A stretch of 44,113 nucleotides of DNA, from positions 1-44,113 of the forward strand of contig JAJYLG010000019.1 of assembly GCA_021787985.1 (NCBI GenBank), in the 5' to 3' direction. Origin of the DNA: Chloroflexota bacterium (GTDB lineage Bacteria; Chloroflexota; Dehalococcoidia; DSGV01). The notes under the pieces are model-generated. The model made no database searches and was not told the origin of the DNA. It was given only the letters and a program-made list of their open reading frames with translations. The position numbers and the translations under genes were made by a program. Positions within the stretch are counted from its first letter, which is position 1, and each line of letters begins with the position of its first letter. Below are positions 24,732-34,406 of the stretch, piece after piece.

Positions 24732-25372
24732 GCAAGGTGAAGGACAGCGCGCTCGCTGCCGAGGTGGAGACGACCACGGCTCCGGCGGCGCCAGCCACGG
24801 AGCCGGCCGTGCCGCCCGAGGTGGCGCCGCGTTACGTCCCCGACTTCACGCCCGAGGTCGAGCGGTTGCGGCCGACGAAGCTCGGGCAAGGGAAGGCGTT
24901 GTACCGGCAGGTCCTGCCCGGCGTGATGCAGGTGCCGGCCGACTTCGTCTTCGCGCTTGCCCGCAAGTCGTCGCTCTGGCCGATGACGTTCGGCCTGGCG
25001 TGCTGCGCCATCGAGATGATCGGCTCATACATGTCGGATCACGACCTCGACCGCTTTGGCATCGTGCCCTGGCCGTCGCCGCGGCAGTCGGACGTGATGA
25101 TCGTGGCGGGCACGGTGACGAAGAAGATGGCGCCGGCGGTGCGGCTGCTGTACGAGCAGATGCCCAGCCCGAAGTGGGTGATCTCGATGGGCGCCTGCGC
25201 GACCAACGGCGGGCCGTACACGACCTACGACCGTGTCCTGCAGGGTGTGGACAAGGTGATCCCGGTCGACGTCTATGTCCCCGGCTGCCCGCCGCGTCCG
25301 GAGGCGCTGATCGACGGCTTCATCGCACTGCAGAAGAAGATCATGTTGGAACGCGGGGAGGTAGGACGCTGA
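24722..25372 (+). CDS. nuoB: NADH-quinone oxidoreductase subunit B
   Basis: NuoB carries iron-sulfur cluster N2, the final donor to quinone. The 216-residue protein has the ligands in [17 protein letters not shown] and [11 protein letters not shown], plus the [15 protein letters not shown] segment. About 45 N-terminal residues before MQVPADFVF are Pro/Ala-rich and not part of the core, so the exact start is uncertain. I use the GTG at 24722, which overlaps nuoA. The stop overlaps the nuoC ATG as TGATG. Confidence 0.93.
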   Translation: MELSKVKDSALAAEVETTTAPAAPATEPAVPPEVAPRYVPDFTPEVERLRPTKLGQGKALYRQVLPGVMQVPADFVFALARKSSLWPMTFGLACCAIEMIGSYMSDHDLDRFGIVPWPSPRQSDVMIVAGTVTKKMAPAVRLLYEQMPSPKWVISMGACATNGGPYTTYDRVLQGVDKVIPVDVYVPGCPPRPEALIDGFIALQKKIMLERGEVGR

Positions 25373-25890
25373 TGGCGGAGGAGAGCGCTCAGTCGTCCCC
25401 CTCCGCGGAGGTCGATGACGGCGTCCCTGAGCTTTTCCAGCGGTCGTTCCCCGACGTGACGTTCCAGGCGGGCCGCAACGCCGCCGGCCAGGCGATCCTG
25501 AGTGTGGATCGCAAGGATGCGGCGCGGGTGCTGCGTGGCTGCAAGGAAGACCCGTCGCTCGGCTTCGACTACCTGCGCAACCTGTGCGGAGTCGACCTGG
25601 AAGCGCAGGGCATCGAGGTCGTGTATCACCTGCTGAACATGCGAACCAAACAGAACGTCGCCATCAAGACCGTCGCTCCCGCCGACGATTGCTGGGTCGA
25701 GGCGATCACCCCGTTCTGGCCGGGCGCGAACTGGCACGAGCGCGAGACGCGCGAGATGTTCGGCGTGGAGTTCGTCGGCCATCCGGACCCGCGCAACCTC
25801 CTGCTGGACGAGGACATGACGATCCATCCTTTGCTCAAGGCGCACCCCCTGGCGGACATCGAGCTGTTCCAGGGCGTGGACGTCTTCTGA
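25372..25890 (+). CDS. nuoC: NADH-quinone oxidoreductase subunit C
   Basis: NuoC is the 30-kDa-type peripheral subunit that packs against NuoD near the quinone site. The 172-residue protein has the conserved WHERETREMFGVEFVGHPDP motif and the preceding DCWVEAITPFWPGAN strand. An acidic, Ser-rich N-terminal tail of about 20 residues precedes the domain. The ATG at 25372 shares a base with the nuoB stop. It is a separate gene from nuoD, not the fused form. Confidence 0.94.
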   Translation: MAEESAQSSPSAEVDDGVPELFQRSFPDVTFQAGRNAAGQAILSVDRKDAARVLRGCKEDPSLGFDYLRNLCGVDLEAQGIEVVYHLLNMRTKQNVAIKTVAPADDCWVEAITPFWPGANWHERETREMFGVEFVGHPDPRNLLLDEDMTIHPLLKAHPLADIELFQGVDVF

Positions 25891-25904
25891 GGCGGGTGCG
25901 GGCG

Positions 25905-27020
25905 GTGGTCGCGGATTTCGACACCATCGACATCAACATCAATGTCGGGCCGCAACACCCGAGCACCCACGGCGTCTTCCGCATGGTGCTGACGGTCGAC
26001 GGCGAGCTGGTGCGCGACCTGGACGCCGTGGTTGGCTACCTGCATCGCGGGGCGGAGAAGCTGCTCGAGAACCAGGACTATCGGCAGGGGATCGGCATCC
26101 AAGACCGCACGGAGTACCTGGCTCAGTTCCCGGCCGAGCAATCCTACGTGATGGCGGCCGAGAAGCTGGGTGGCTTCGTGGTGCCCGAACGGGCCGAGTA
26201 CGTCCGCGTGATCTGCGTCGAGCTGAACCGTATCGCCAGCCACTTCATGTTCATGGGCGCGTATGGCACCGACGTGGGCGTGTTCGGCACGAGCTTCATC
26301 TATGGGTTCCGCGAGCGCGAGCGCGTCTACCGCTTCTTCGAGGAGCTGACCGGCGAACGGATGATGTACAGCTACTTCCGCGTCGGCGGCCTTGCCTGGG
26401 AGGTGATGGACGGCTTCGAGGAGAAGGCGCGGGCGCTCCTGCAGGAGCTGAAGCGTGGCATCAACGACATCAATGGTCTGCTGACCAGGAACGAGATCTT
26501 CATCGCCCGCACCCGGCACGTGGGCGAGATCTCGGCGGAACGCGCCATCGAGTACGGCCTGTCCGGTCCGGTGCTGCGCTCGACGGGCGTCAGGTGGGAT
26601 GTGCGCAAGGACGAGCCGTACTCGGTCTACGATCGGTTCGACTTCGACGTGCCGGTGGGCGAGTTCGGCGATTGCTACGACCGCTACATGGTGCGGCTGG
26701 AGGAGATGCGGCAAGCGGTCCGCATCGTCGAGCAGGCGCTCGACCAGATGCCGAAGAGCGGGCCGATCATGCCGGAGAAGATGCCGCGCATGTTGCGGCT
26801 GCCGGCCGGCGAGGTCTACGTGCCGGTCGAGAGCGCGCGCGGCGAATACGGCGTGTACCTGGTGTCTCGGGGTGGCAACCATCCGTGGCGATGCAGGGTC
26901 AAGTCGCCATGTTTCACGAACCTGCAGGCGCTGCGCGAGATGACGGTCGGAGAGTACGTCGCCGACAGCGTGGTGATCCTGGGCTCCATCGACCTGGTGT
27001 TGTCTGAGGTGGACCGATGA
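25905..27020 (+). CDS. nuoD: NADH-quinone oxidoreductase subunit D
   Basis: NuoD is the 49-kDa-type subunit that forms the quinone pocket with NuoB and NuoH. The 371-residue protein begins with the conserved INVGPQHPSTHGVFR, whose His and Ser-Thr-His lie in the pocket, and has RVGGLAWEVMDGF, SGPVLRSTGVRWDVRK and the standard end SIDLVLSEVDR. I use the GTG at 25905. A second in-frame GTG at 25896 is nearer the GAGG ribosome site, so the start is ambiguous by three codons. The stop overlaps nuoH as ATGA. Confidence 0.95.
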   Translation: MVADFDTIDININVGPQHPSTHGVFRMVLTVDGELVRDLDAVVGYLHRGAEKLLENQDYRQGIGIQDRTEYLAQFPAEQSYVMAAEKLGGFVVPERAEYVRVICVELNRIASHFMFMGAYGTDVGVFGTSFIYGFRERERVYRFFEELTGERMMYSYFRVGGLAWEVMDGFEEKARALLQELKRGINDINGLLTRNEIFIARTRHVGEISAERAIEYGLSGPVLRSTGVRWDVRKDEPYSVYDRFDFDVPVGEFGDCYDRYMVRLEEMRQAVRIVEQALDQMPKSGPIMPEKMPRMLRLPAGEVYVPVESARGEYGVYLVSRGGNHPWRCRVKSPCFTNLQALREMTVGEYVADSVVILGSIDLVLSEVDR

Positions 27021-28159
27021 TGCCGGTGCTCGGTTACTGGTTCGGCATCGCCTGGCTCGACGCCATCCTGCGGCTGGCGGTCATCGCCGGCGTCATGACG
27101 GTGGTGGTGATCTTCCTGACGTACGCCGAGCGCAAGGTGATCGCGCGCGTGCAGCAGCGGCTCGGCCCCACGCGCACGGGGCCCGCGGGCTTGCTGCAGG
27201 GCGTGGCCGACGCGCTCAAGCTGGTGCTGAAGGAGGACCTGCGCCCCACCACGGCGGACCGCTGGGTCTTCGAGCTGGCGCCGTTCATGGTCTTCGTTCC
27301 GGTCTTCCTGACCTTCGTGGCGGTGCCGTTCACGCGCGACCTGGGGGTGCGCTTCCTCTCGCTCGGCCTTTTCTACATCGTAGCCGTATCGTCGCTGAAC
27401 ATCGTGGGCTTCATCATGGCCGGCTGGGGGAGCGACAACAAGTACGCGCTGCTCGGCGGCGTGCGCGCCGCGGCGCAGATGATCTCGTACGAGGTGCCGC
27501 TCGTGCTGACGGTGCTGGGGGTGGCGATGGTGGCGAGCTCGCTCGACATCCGTGTCATCACCGAGCGGCAGGACGTGGTGCCCTACATCGTCTGGCAGCC
27601 GCTGGCGTTCGTCGTGTTCATCATCGCCGGGCTGGCGGAGATGAACCGGACGCCGTTCGACATTCCGGTGGCCGAGTCCGAGGTGGTGGGCGGCCCAACG
27701 GTGGAGTACTCGGGCATTCGCTGGTCGTTTTTCCAGCTCGCCGAGTACTCGAGCCTGTTCGTGCTGTCGGCGCTGGGCGCGGACCTGTTCCTGGGCGGCT
27801 ACATCTGGCCGTTCGGCAGCAACCCGCCCGGCTGGCTGCAGCTCATCCTGATCCTGGTGAAGACGTCGTTCATGATCCTGATGATCTTCTGGGTGCGGGC
27901 TACTTTCCCGCGCCTGCGCATCGACCAGTTGATGTCCTACTGCTGGAAGGTGCTCATCCCAGTGACGGTGGCGCAGCTCTTCTTCAACGGGCTGGTGCTC
28001 GTGTACCGCTGGCCAGACATCCTGCTGCTCGTGTTCAGCGGCGCGCTGCTGGTCGGCGCGACCGCGGCGACGGCCGTGGCAGTGCGCCGCGCGGCGCGGC
28101 GCCCGCGGGACGCGCAGGCCGTCCGCGATCGGAGGCTCCAGTATGCTCGGGGTGCTTAG
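27017..28159 (+). CDS. nuoH: NADH-quinone oxidoreductase subunit H
   Basis: NuoH is the eight-helix membrane subunit that lines the quinone tunnel and links it to the proton channels. The 380-residue protein has AERKVIARVQQRLGPTRTGP near the N-terminus and the invariant ENxxRTPFD-like motif as AEMNRTPFDIPVAESE, which carries functional acidic residues. A basic C-terminal extension (RRAARRPRDAQ) faces the cytoplasm. The gene overlaps nuoI by 17 bases. Confidence 0.95.
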   Translation: MMPVLGYWFGIAWLDAILRLAVIAGVMTVVVIFLTYAERKVIARVQQRLGPTRTGPAGLLQGVADALKLVLKEDLRPTTADRWVFELAPFMVFVPVFLTFVAVPFTRDLGVRFLSLGLFYIVAVSSLNIVGFIMAGWGSDNKYALLGGVRAAAQMISYEVPLVLTVLGVAMVASSLDIRVITERQDVVPYIVWQPLAFVVFIIAGLAEMNRTPFDIPVAESEVVGGPTVEYSGIRWSFFQLAEYSSLFVLSALGADLFLGGYIWPFGSNPPGWLQLILILVKTSFMILMIFWVRATFPRLRIDQLMSYCWKVLIPVTVAQLFFNGLVLVYRWPDILLLVFSGALLVGATAATAVAVRRAARRPRDAQAVRDRRLQYARGA

Positions 28160-28682
28160 GTCGATGCTGACGACGTTGTCGACCACGATGCGGCGGCCGG
28201 TGACGCGCCAGTATCCGGAGAGCCACCGGCCGATTCCCGAGCGAGAGCGGGCCTTTCCGTTGCTGCTGTGGGACCACGGGGTCGACGAACCGTACTGCAC
28301 CGGCTGCCAGGCGTGCGAACGGGCCTGCCCGTGCAAGTGCATGACGGTGACGATGAAGGACAACCCGCGACAGGCCGAGGGTACGTCGAAGCGGCGCAAG
28401 ATCGTCGATACGTTCTGGATCGACTACGGACGCTGCATGCGCTGCAACATCTGTGTCGAGGTGTGCAACTTCGACGCCATCGCCATGAACAACACGTGGA
28501 CGGGGATCGAGCTTTCGGCGTACGACCGCCACGACCTGGTGATGGACCTCGACGAGCTGCTGGCGCTGAGCCGGGCCGGCGGCATCGTGCCGTGGGCCGA
28601 GTACGTGGGCGAGGAGAACCAGAAGCTGCCGCCGAGGGCGGTCCAGGCGGCGCGCACGCTCGCCGGTCGGGGGCCGGCGTGA
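28143..28682 (+). CDS. nuoI: NADH-quinone oxidoreductase subunit I
   Basis: NuoI holds two 4Fe-4S clusters (N6a and N6b) that pass electrons to N2. The 179-residue protein has two four-cysteine motifs: CTGCQACERACPCKC and CMRCNICVEVCNFD. The usual Pro after the last cysteine is Asn in the second motif. The N-terminus is basic and amphipathic (TTLSTTMRRPVTRQYPES), fitting attachment to NuoH. The gene overlaps nuoJ as GTGA. In this cluster the electron supply to NuoI cannot come from NuoEFG, which are absent. Confidence 0.94.
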   Translation: MLGVLRSMLTTLSTTMRRPVTRQYPESHRPIPERERAFPLLLWDHGVDEPYCTGCQACERACPCKCMTVTMKDNPRQAEGTSKRRKIVDTFWIDYGRCMRCNICVEVCNFDAIAMNNTWTGIELSAYDRHDLVMDLDELLALSRAGGIVPWAEYVGEENQKLPPRAVQAARTLAGRGPA

Positions 28683-29176
28683 GCGTCGAGCAGTGGGTCT
28701 TCTACGTGCTGGCCGCCATCGCGGTCGGCGGCGCCGCCGTTACCGTCTTCGCACGTGACATCGTGCGCGCGGCGCTTGGCCTGATCGTCGCGCTGCTGAT
28801 GACGGCCGGAGTGTTCGTGCTGCTCTCGGCCGAGGTGATCGGGCTCGTGCAGTTGCTCGTCTACGGCGGGGCGGTGGCCATCCTTATCCTGTTCGCGCTG
28901 ATGATCACGCGCGCCCGTGAGGTCACCTACCGGCTCGACGGGCCGCAGAAGCCGCTGGCGTTGCTCGCGGGCGCGACGCTGGCCGCGGCGATCGGCGTGG
29001 CGGTGGTGGGGACGGTCTTCCCCACGAACACGGACCACATCAACCCCGTGGGCTTTGTCGAGATGTCGACGGCGCTCTTCCAGACCTACGCGGTGCCGTT
29101 CGAGGTCGCCTCGCTCGTCTTGCTCGTAGCGCTGGTGGGGGCGATCATCATCGCGCGGCAGGAGGAACGGCAGTGA
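28679..29176 (+). CDS. nuoJ: NADH-quinone oxidoreductase subunit J
   Basis: This is a five-helix membrane subunit next to NuoK and NuoH. The 165-residue protein has the conserved third helix EVIGLVQLLVYGGAVAILILFALMI, where a pi-bulge forms in known structures, and ends in the helix ASLVLLVALVGAIIIARQEE. It begins at the GTG at 28679, coupled to nuoI, and ends in a GTGA overlap with nuoK. Confidence 0.94.
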   Translation: MSVEQWVFYVLAAIAVGGAAVTVFARDIVRAALGLIVALLMTAGVFVLLSAEVIGLVQLLVYGGAVAILILFALMITRAREVTYRLDGPQKPLALLAGATLAAAIGVAVVGTVFPTNTDHINPVGFVEMSTALFQTYAVPFEVASLVLLVALVGAIIIARQEERQ

Positions 29177-29481
29177 TCCCGCTCGACCAGGTTCTGGTGT
29201 TCAGCGGCATCCTGTTTGCGCTGGGAGTGTACGGCGTCCTCACCCGGCGCAACGCGATCGCCATCCTGATGAGCGTGGAGCTGATGCTGACCGCGGTGAA
29301 CACGAACTTCATCGCGTTCGGGGTGTTCCATCGGCCGTCGCTCGCCGTGGGCTTGGTGTTCGCGGTCTTCGTCATCACGGTCGCCGCGGCCGAGGTCGGG
29401 CTGGCGCTGGCGATCATCCTGCGCATCTATCGGCAACGCACCACGGCCAACGTCGATGAAGTCGACATCCTGAAGTGGTAG
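29173..29481 (+). CDS. nuoK: NADH-quinone oxidoreductase subunit K
   Basis: NuoK is the three-helix MrpC-like subunit. The 102-residue protein has the two buried glutamates expected for proton transfer, in AILMSVELMLTAVN and FVITVAAAEVGLALAI, and the RRNAIAIL loop. It starts at the GTG at 29173, overlapping nuoJ. Confidence 0.95.
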   Translation: MIPLDQVLVFSGILFALGVYGVLTRRNAIAILMSVELMLTAVNTNFIAFGVFHRPSLAVGLVFAVFVITVAAAEVGLALAIILRIYRQRTTANVDEVDILKW

Positions 29482-29501
29482 CGAGGTAACGCGAACACAC
29501 G

Positions 29502-31397
29502 ATGGTGGGGATGAACGCGGCCTGGCTGTTGCCGGCCATACCGGCTGGTGCCTTCGCCCTGCTGCTGCTGGTGCGCAACTTCTTGCCGCGCAAGGGCGAC
29601 TGGGTCGCCATCGGCGCGGTCACGGCCTCGTTCGTGCTGTTCTTCTTCGTGCTGCACGATCTGATGACCAGGCTCGGCCCCAACTTCCACGGTGTGTCGA
29701 CGGGCTTCACCTGGCTGAAGATCGACAACTTCGTGCTGCGCGTGGGCTTCTTCACCGACCCGATCGCGATCGTGATGCTGGCCGCGGTCCTGGTCGTCTC
29801 GCTGATGGTGCACGTCTACTCCACCGGCTACATGCACGGAGACTCGCGCTACGGCTGGTTCTTCACGGTGCTGGCGCTGTTCACCGCGGCGATGAGCACG
29901 CTGGTGCTGGCCGACAACCTGCTGCTGCTCTACGTGGCCTGGGAGTTGGTGGGGATCTGCTCGTTCCTGCTGATCGGCTTCTGGTGGGAGCGGCAGTCGG
30001 CCGCCGAGGCGGCGAAGAAGGCGTTCGTGACCACGCGCGTCGGCGACGTGGGGCTGCTGATCGGCGTCATCCTGCTCTGGAAGAAGGTCGGCACGTTCGA
30101 CATCCAGACGGTCCTGCATGCGGCGACGAGCGGGCAGATCGGCCACACTTATCTGACGGTGGCGCTGCTCTTCATGCTGTTGGGGGCGATGGGGAAATCG
30201 GCGCAGTTCCCGTTCCACGTGTGGCTGCCCGACGCGATGGAGGGCCCCACGCCGGTGTCCGCCCTGATCCACGCGGCCACCATGGTGGTGGCGGGCATCT
30301 ACCTGCTGGCCCGCATGCTGCCGGCCTACATGGTCATCACCGGCCTGGGCACGCTCATCATGGTCATCGGCATGATCACGGCCATTGGCGCCGCGGTGAT
30401 CGCCTGCGCACAGACGGACATCAAGCGCATCATCGCGTACTCCACGCTCAGCAACCTGGGCTTCATGTTCGTCGCGATGGGCGCGCACGCGCTCACCGGC
30501 GGCATGTTCCACCTGCTCACGCACGCCTTCTTCAAGGCGCTGCTCTTCCTTGGGGCGGGCTCGGTGATCCACGCCGTGGAGACCCAGGAGGTAGGCGACC
30601 TCGGCGGGCTCTGGCGCAAGATGCCGATCACCATGGGTACCTTCGTGATCGCCTGCCTGGCCAACGCCGGTTTGCCGGTCTTCAGCGGCTTCTTCTCGAA
30701 GGACCTGGTGCTCGAAGGGGTGATGCACGGCAACACGCCGTACTATGTCGCGCTGCTGGCGTGGGTGTTCCTCTCGGGCATCTACACCGCGCGCCTGTTC
30801 ATGCTTACCTTCTTCGGCCCATCCCGTGACCACCACCGCTACGAGCACGCCCACGAGAGCCCGCCGAACATGACGCTGCCGCTGGTCGTGCTGGCAGTCC
30901 TGACCTTGCTCGCCGGCTGGCTCGCCCTCGACAGCGTCGGCAGGGCGCTCGGCTTCCCCGGTGGCGTGGGCGAGTTCGTGTTCGTGCACGAGCCCGAGGC
31001 CTACCGGTTCAGCTTCACGGTGGCGTTCGCCGCGACGAGCGCAGGGCTGCTGGGCGTGCTGGCGACGATGTACCTCTACTGGGGCGGCGGCCCGGAGCGC
31101 GCCCGGCGGTTTGCCGACTACTCGCCCGACGTGTACGCGCTGATCCGCAACAAGTTCTACGTGGACGAGCTGTACCAGGCCGGCATCAACTACGGCGTGC
31201 TCGGTCTGTCGCATGCGGTCGCCTGGTTCGACCGCTACGTGGTGAACGACACGGGGGTGAACGGCACGGCGCAGCTCACCGGCTGGCTGGGCTATCGTCT
31301 CAAGTTCTTGCAGAACGGCAAGCTGCCGACGTACGCGCTGGCGATGATCGTGGGCGTGCTCGTGATGGCGATTGTCGCCCTGAGCATGCACAGCTAA
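29502..31397 (+). CDS. nuoL: NADH-quinone oxidoreductase subunit L
   Basis: NuoL is the distal antiporter-like proton pump with a long lateral helix. The 631-residue protein has YVAWELVGICSFLLIGFWW (the key Glu), FPFHVWLPDAMEGPTPVSAL (discontinuous helix) and KRIIAYSTLSNLGFMFVAMG. The C-terminal 130 residues include a further long hydrophobic segment, as expected for the lateral helix. The ATG at 29502 follows GAGGT; an ATG at 29511 is also possible. The length is normal. Confidence 0.95.
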   Translation: MVGMNAAWLLPAIPAGAFALLLLVRNFLPRKGDWVAIGAVTASFVLFFFVLHDLMTRLGPNFHGVSTGFTWLKIDNFVLRVGFFTDPIAIVMLAAVLVVSLMVHVYSTGYMHGDSRYGWFFTVLALFTAAMSTLVLADNLLLLYVAWELVGICSFLLIGFWWERQSAAEAAKKAFVTTRVGDVGLLIGVILLWKKVGTFDIQTVLHAATSGQIGHTYLTVALLFMLLGAMGKSAQFPFHVWLPDAMEGPTPVSALIHAATMVVAGIYLLARMLPAYMVITGLGTLIMVIGMITAIGAAVIACAQTDIKRIIAYSTLSNLGFMFVAMGAHALTGGMFHLLTHAFFKALLFLGAGSVIHAVETQEVGDLGGLWRKMPITMGTFVIACLANAGLPVFSGFFSKDLVLEGVMHGNTPYYVALLAWVFLSGIYTARLFMLTFFGPSRDHHRYEHAHESPPNMTLPLVVLAVLTLLAGWLALDSVGRALGFPGGVGEFVFVHEPEAYRFSFTVAFAATSAGLLGVLATMYLYWGGGPERARRFADYSPDVYALIRNKFYVDELYQAGINYGVLGLSHAVAWFDRYVVNDTGVNGTAQLTGWLGYRLKFLQNGKLPTYALAMIVGVLVMAIVALSMHS

Positions 31398-31415
31398 CGC
31401 GAGCGAGGGAGGCGA

Positions 31416-32897
31416 ATGAGCGGAGGGTATCTACTGCTGGCGACCATCCTGGTGCCGCTTGCGGCGGCCGGGCTGCTCGTCGTCACGCCCCAGCGCTTCC
31501 CCAACGTGGTGCGCGCGATTGCGCTGGCGGCCGCGGCGACGATGTTCGCCCTCAGCGTCTGGGTGTTCGTCGCCTTCCAGACGGGCAGCGGTGGCTATCA
31601 GCTCACGCTGCGCTGGGACTGGATCCAGAACGTCGGCATCCTCGGCGCGCATGGGATCTCGGTGTACCTGGGCGTGGACGGGATCGCCGCGCCGCTGGTG
31701 CTGCTGACCGGGATCGTGATCCTCGCGGGGACGTTCGTTTCGCTCAAGATCGACCGGCGCAACAAGGATTTCTTCATCCTGCTGTTCGTGCTGGTCGCGG
31801 GCGTCTTCGGCACCTTCACCGCCCTCGACATGTTCGTGTTCTTCTTCTTCTACGAGGTGGCCGTGCTGCCGATGTACCTGCTGATCGGCGTCTGGGGCTC
31901 CACGCGCAAGGAGTACGGCGCGATGAAGCTCACCATGATGCTGGTAGGGTCGTCGGCGCTGATCTTCATCGGCATCTTCGCCGTGTTTACCGAAGCCGGG
32001 CGGGGCACGTTTGACCTGCCGACGCTCTGGGGCATCCACTACAGCCCGGCCTTCCAGAAGACGTTCTTTCCGTTCTTCATGATCGGCTGCGGCGTGCTGG
32101 CCGGCCTGTGGCCGTTCCACATGTGGTCGCCGGACGGCCACATGAGCGCGCCCACCGCCGTGTCGATGCTGCACGCCGGCGTGCTGATGAAGTTGGGCGC
32201 GTTCGGCATCATCCGGCTGGGGATCCAGCTCCTGCCGGAGGGCGCCAAGTTCTGGATGCCGGCGCTGGTGGTCCTGGCAACCATCAACGCGGCCTACGGG
32301 GCGATCGCGGCGCTCTCGCAGCGCGATTTCAAGCTGATGACGGGCTACAGCTCGGTGAGCCACATGGGCTACGTGCTGATGGGGTTGGCGACGCTGAACG
32401 TGGTGGGCATCAACGGGGCCGTGCTGCAGATGTTCTCGCACGGGGTGATGACCGCGCTCTTCTTCCTCTGCATCGGCGCGCTGTACGACCAGGCGCACAC
32501 GCGCGAGATCCCGGCCTTCTCCGGCATCGCGCAGAAGATGCCGCTGTGGGCCGGCTTCTTCGTGCTGGCCGGCATGGCGAGCTTCGGACTGCCGGGGCTG
32601 TCCGGCTTCGTCGCCGAGTTCAACATCTTCGTCGGGCTGTTCCGGACGTACCCGGTGCTGGGCGGGATCGCGGTGTTCGTGGCCGCGATCACGGCGGCGT
32701 ACGTGCTGCGCATGTTCGCGATCGCGTTCTTCGGTGAGCTGAACCCGCGCTGGGCCTCGCTGAAGGAGATCTCCGTGGCCGAGTCGATCGGGGCGGTGAT
32801 GCTGTGCGGCGCGATCTTCTTCATGGGCCTGTGGCCGTCGCCCTTCGTCGAGCGCATTGCGACCGCGGTCACGCACCTGCCCGGGGTGACCGGATGA
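31416..32897 (+). CDS. nuoM: NADH-quinone oxidoreductase subunit M
   Basis: NuoM is the second antiporter-like pump. The 493-residue protein has FFFFYEVAVLPMYLLIGVWG (essential Glu in helix 5), WPFHMWSPDGHMSAPTAVSM, and the lysine-bearing LHAGVLMKLGAFGIIRLG. FKLMTGYSSVSHMGYVLMGL follows. The ATG at 31416 has a strong GGGAGG site. The stop overlaps the nuoN ATG as ATGA. Confidence 0.95.
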   Translation: MSGGYLLLATILVPLAAAGLLVVTPQRFPNVVRAIALAAAATMFALSVWVFVAFQTGSGGYQLTLRWDWIQNVGILGAHGISVYLGVDGIAAPLVLLTGIVILAGTFVSLKIDRRNKDFFILLFVLVAGVFGTFTALDMFVFFFFYEVAVLPMYLLIGVWGSTRKEYGAMKLTMMLVGSSALIFIGIFAVFTEAGRGTFDLPTLWGIHYSPAFQKTFFPFFMIGCGVLAGLWPFHMWSPDGHMSAPTAVSMLHAGVLMKLGAFGIIRLGIQLLPEGAKFWMPALVVLATINAAYGAIAALSQRDFKLMTGYSSVSHMGYVLMGLATLNVVGINGAVLQMFSHGVMTALFFLCIGALYDQAHTREIPAFSGIAQKMPLWAGFFVLAGMASFGLPGLSGFVAEFNIFVGLFRTYPVLGGIAVFVAAITAAYVLRMFAIAFFGELNPRWASLKEISVAESIGAVMLCGAIFFMGLWPSPFVERIATAVTHLPGVTG

Positions 32898-34324
32898 ATC
32901 ACTATGAGGTGCTGGCGCCCGAGTTGGTGCTGCTCGGGCTGGCCTTCGCGCTCGTAACCCTCGAGCTGCTCTTCCCGCAACTGCGCAAGGACCTGGTCGC
33001 CTACCTGACCGCGGCGAGCGCGATCGGCGTGCTCGTCGCGTCGGCCTTCTTCGCAAACCGGTCGGACAGTTTCAAGGACCTGATCCAGCTCGACAACTAC
33101 ACGACCTTCTTTCGCATCCTCTTCCTGGGCACGGCCGCCCTCCTGGCGATCGCATCGGCGCACCTGGTGCGGGACAAGCTGTCGAACGCCGGCGAGTACT
33201 ACGGTCTGTTGCTGCTGGGCGTCATCGGTGCGACCTACATGGCCGCCGCCAGCGAGCTGCTCACCGCCTACATCGCGCTGGAGCTGCTCAACTTCACGCT
33301 CTACGTGCTCGTGTCTTTCGACCGCAAGGACCCGAGGTCGGGGGAAGCTGGCCTGAAGTACATCCTGCTCAGCGCCTTCGCCTCGGCGCTGCTGCTGTTC
33401 GGCATCTCGTTTATCTTTGGTGTGACAGGAACCACGTCCTATGCGGGCATTCGCCACGCGCTCGAGGCCGGCATTGGCGAGTATCGCGGCACGCTGGTGG
33501 TGGGGCTGGTGCTGCTGCTGACGGGCCTGGGCTTCAAGGTCGCGGCGGTGCCGTTCCACATGTGGACGCCCGATGCGTACGAGGGCGCGCCGCTGCCGGT
33601 GACCGCGTACATCAGCATCGTGGCGAAAGCGGCCGGGTTCGCCCTCTTCCTGCGTCTCTTCAGCCAGGCGTTCATGCCGGTGATCAGCGACTGGCGATGG
33701 ATGGTGGCATTGCTGGCCGCGCTGACGATGGTGTTCGGGAACCTGATCGCCCTGCAGCAGGTGAACATCAAGCGGCTGCTGGCGTACTCCTCGATCAGCC
33801 AGGTCGGCTACATGCTGATCGCGATCGCCGCCCTGAGCCACGACTCGGCGACCGCGCTGCTGTTACACCTGGGTGGTTACGCCATCACCAATCTGGCGGC
33901 GTTTATCGCGATCATCGCGTTCTACAACGCCACCGGCGGAGAAGAGATCCGGGACTTCCGCGGGCTGGCCGAGCGGCACGCGGGCCTGGCGATGACCCTG
34001 ACAATCGCCTTGTTCTCGCTGGCCGGCATGCCGCTGTTCGCGGGCTTCATGACGAAGTTCATCCTGTTCCAAGCGGCGGCGCAGCACGGCCTGCTCTGGC
34101 TCTCCGCGTTCGGCGTCGTGACCAGCATGATCTCCCTCTACTACTACCTGATGGTCATCCGGCAGATGTACGTGCTGAAGCCGCGCGACGGCGACGGCCG
34201 GCTGCGCGTGCCGCTGCTCACCAGCGCGGTGCTGGTCGTGCTGGCGCTGGGCATCTTCTTCGTCGGCATCTGGCCGACGCCGCTCTTCCGAGCCGCGGCC
34301 AGCGCGACGCGGCTGCTCTTCTGA
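32894..34324 (+). CDS. nuoN: NADH-quinone oxidoreductase subunit N
   Basis: NuoN is the third antiporter-like pump, proximal to NuoK. The 476-residue protein has LTAYIALELLNFTLYVLVSF (helix 5 Glu), the AAVPFHMWTPDAYEGAPLPV discontinuous helix, and NIKRLLAYSSISQVGYMLI. It closes the operon. The small inverted repeat CTGACC...GGTCAG at 34321-34339 begins within its last codons but has no T-run, so I do not call a terminator. Confidence 0.95.
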   Translation: MNHYEVLAPELVLLGLAFALVTLELLFPQLRKDLVAYLTAASAIGVLVASAFFANRSDSFKDLIQLDNYTTFFRILFLGTAALLAIASAHLVRDKLSNAGEYYGLLLLGVIGATYMAAASELLTAYIALELLNFTLYVLVSFDRKDPRSGEAGLKYILLSAFASALLLFGISFIFGVTGTTSYAGIRHALEAGIGEYRGTLVVGLVLLLTGLGFKVAAVPFHMWTPDAYEGAPLPVTAYISIVAKAAGFALFLRLFSQAFMPVISDWRWMVALLAALTMVFGNLIALQQVNIKRLLAYSSISQVGYMLIAIAALSHDSATALLLHLGGYAITNLAAFIAIIAFYNATGGEEIRDFRGLAERHAGLAMTLTIALFSLAGMPLFAGFMTKFILFQAAAQHGLLWLSAFGVVTSMISLYYYLMVIRQMYVLKPRDGDGRLRVPLLTSAVLVVLALGIFFVGIWPTPLFRAAASATRLLF

Positions 34325-34406
34325 CCGAGACCCGGTCAGGCTGGCAACCCGCACCCGTTGAGCAGGCTGGCAGGCCCGCGGTCTGTCGCCGGGCAGCCCG
34401 GTGGTC

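Noticed and set aside
29427-33056. Long minus-strand open frames opposite nuoL, nuoM and nuoN
   Set aside because: They are His/Arg/Gln/Glu-rich shadows of membrane-protein genes, with no ribosome sites or domains.
34321-34339. Inverted repeat after nuoN as a terminator
   Set aside because: The stem is only 6 bp and no T-run follows.
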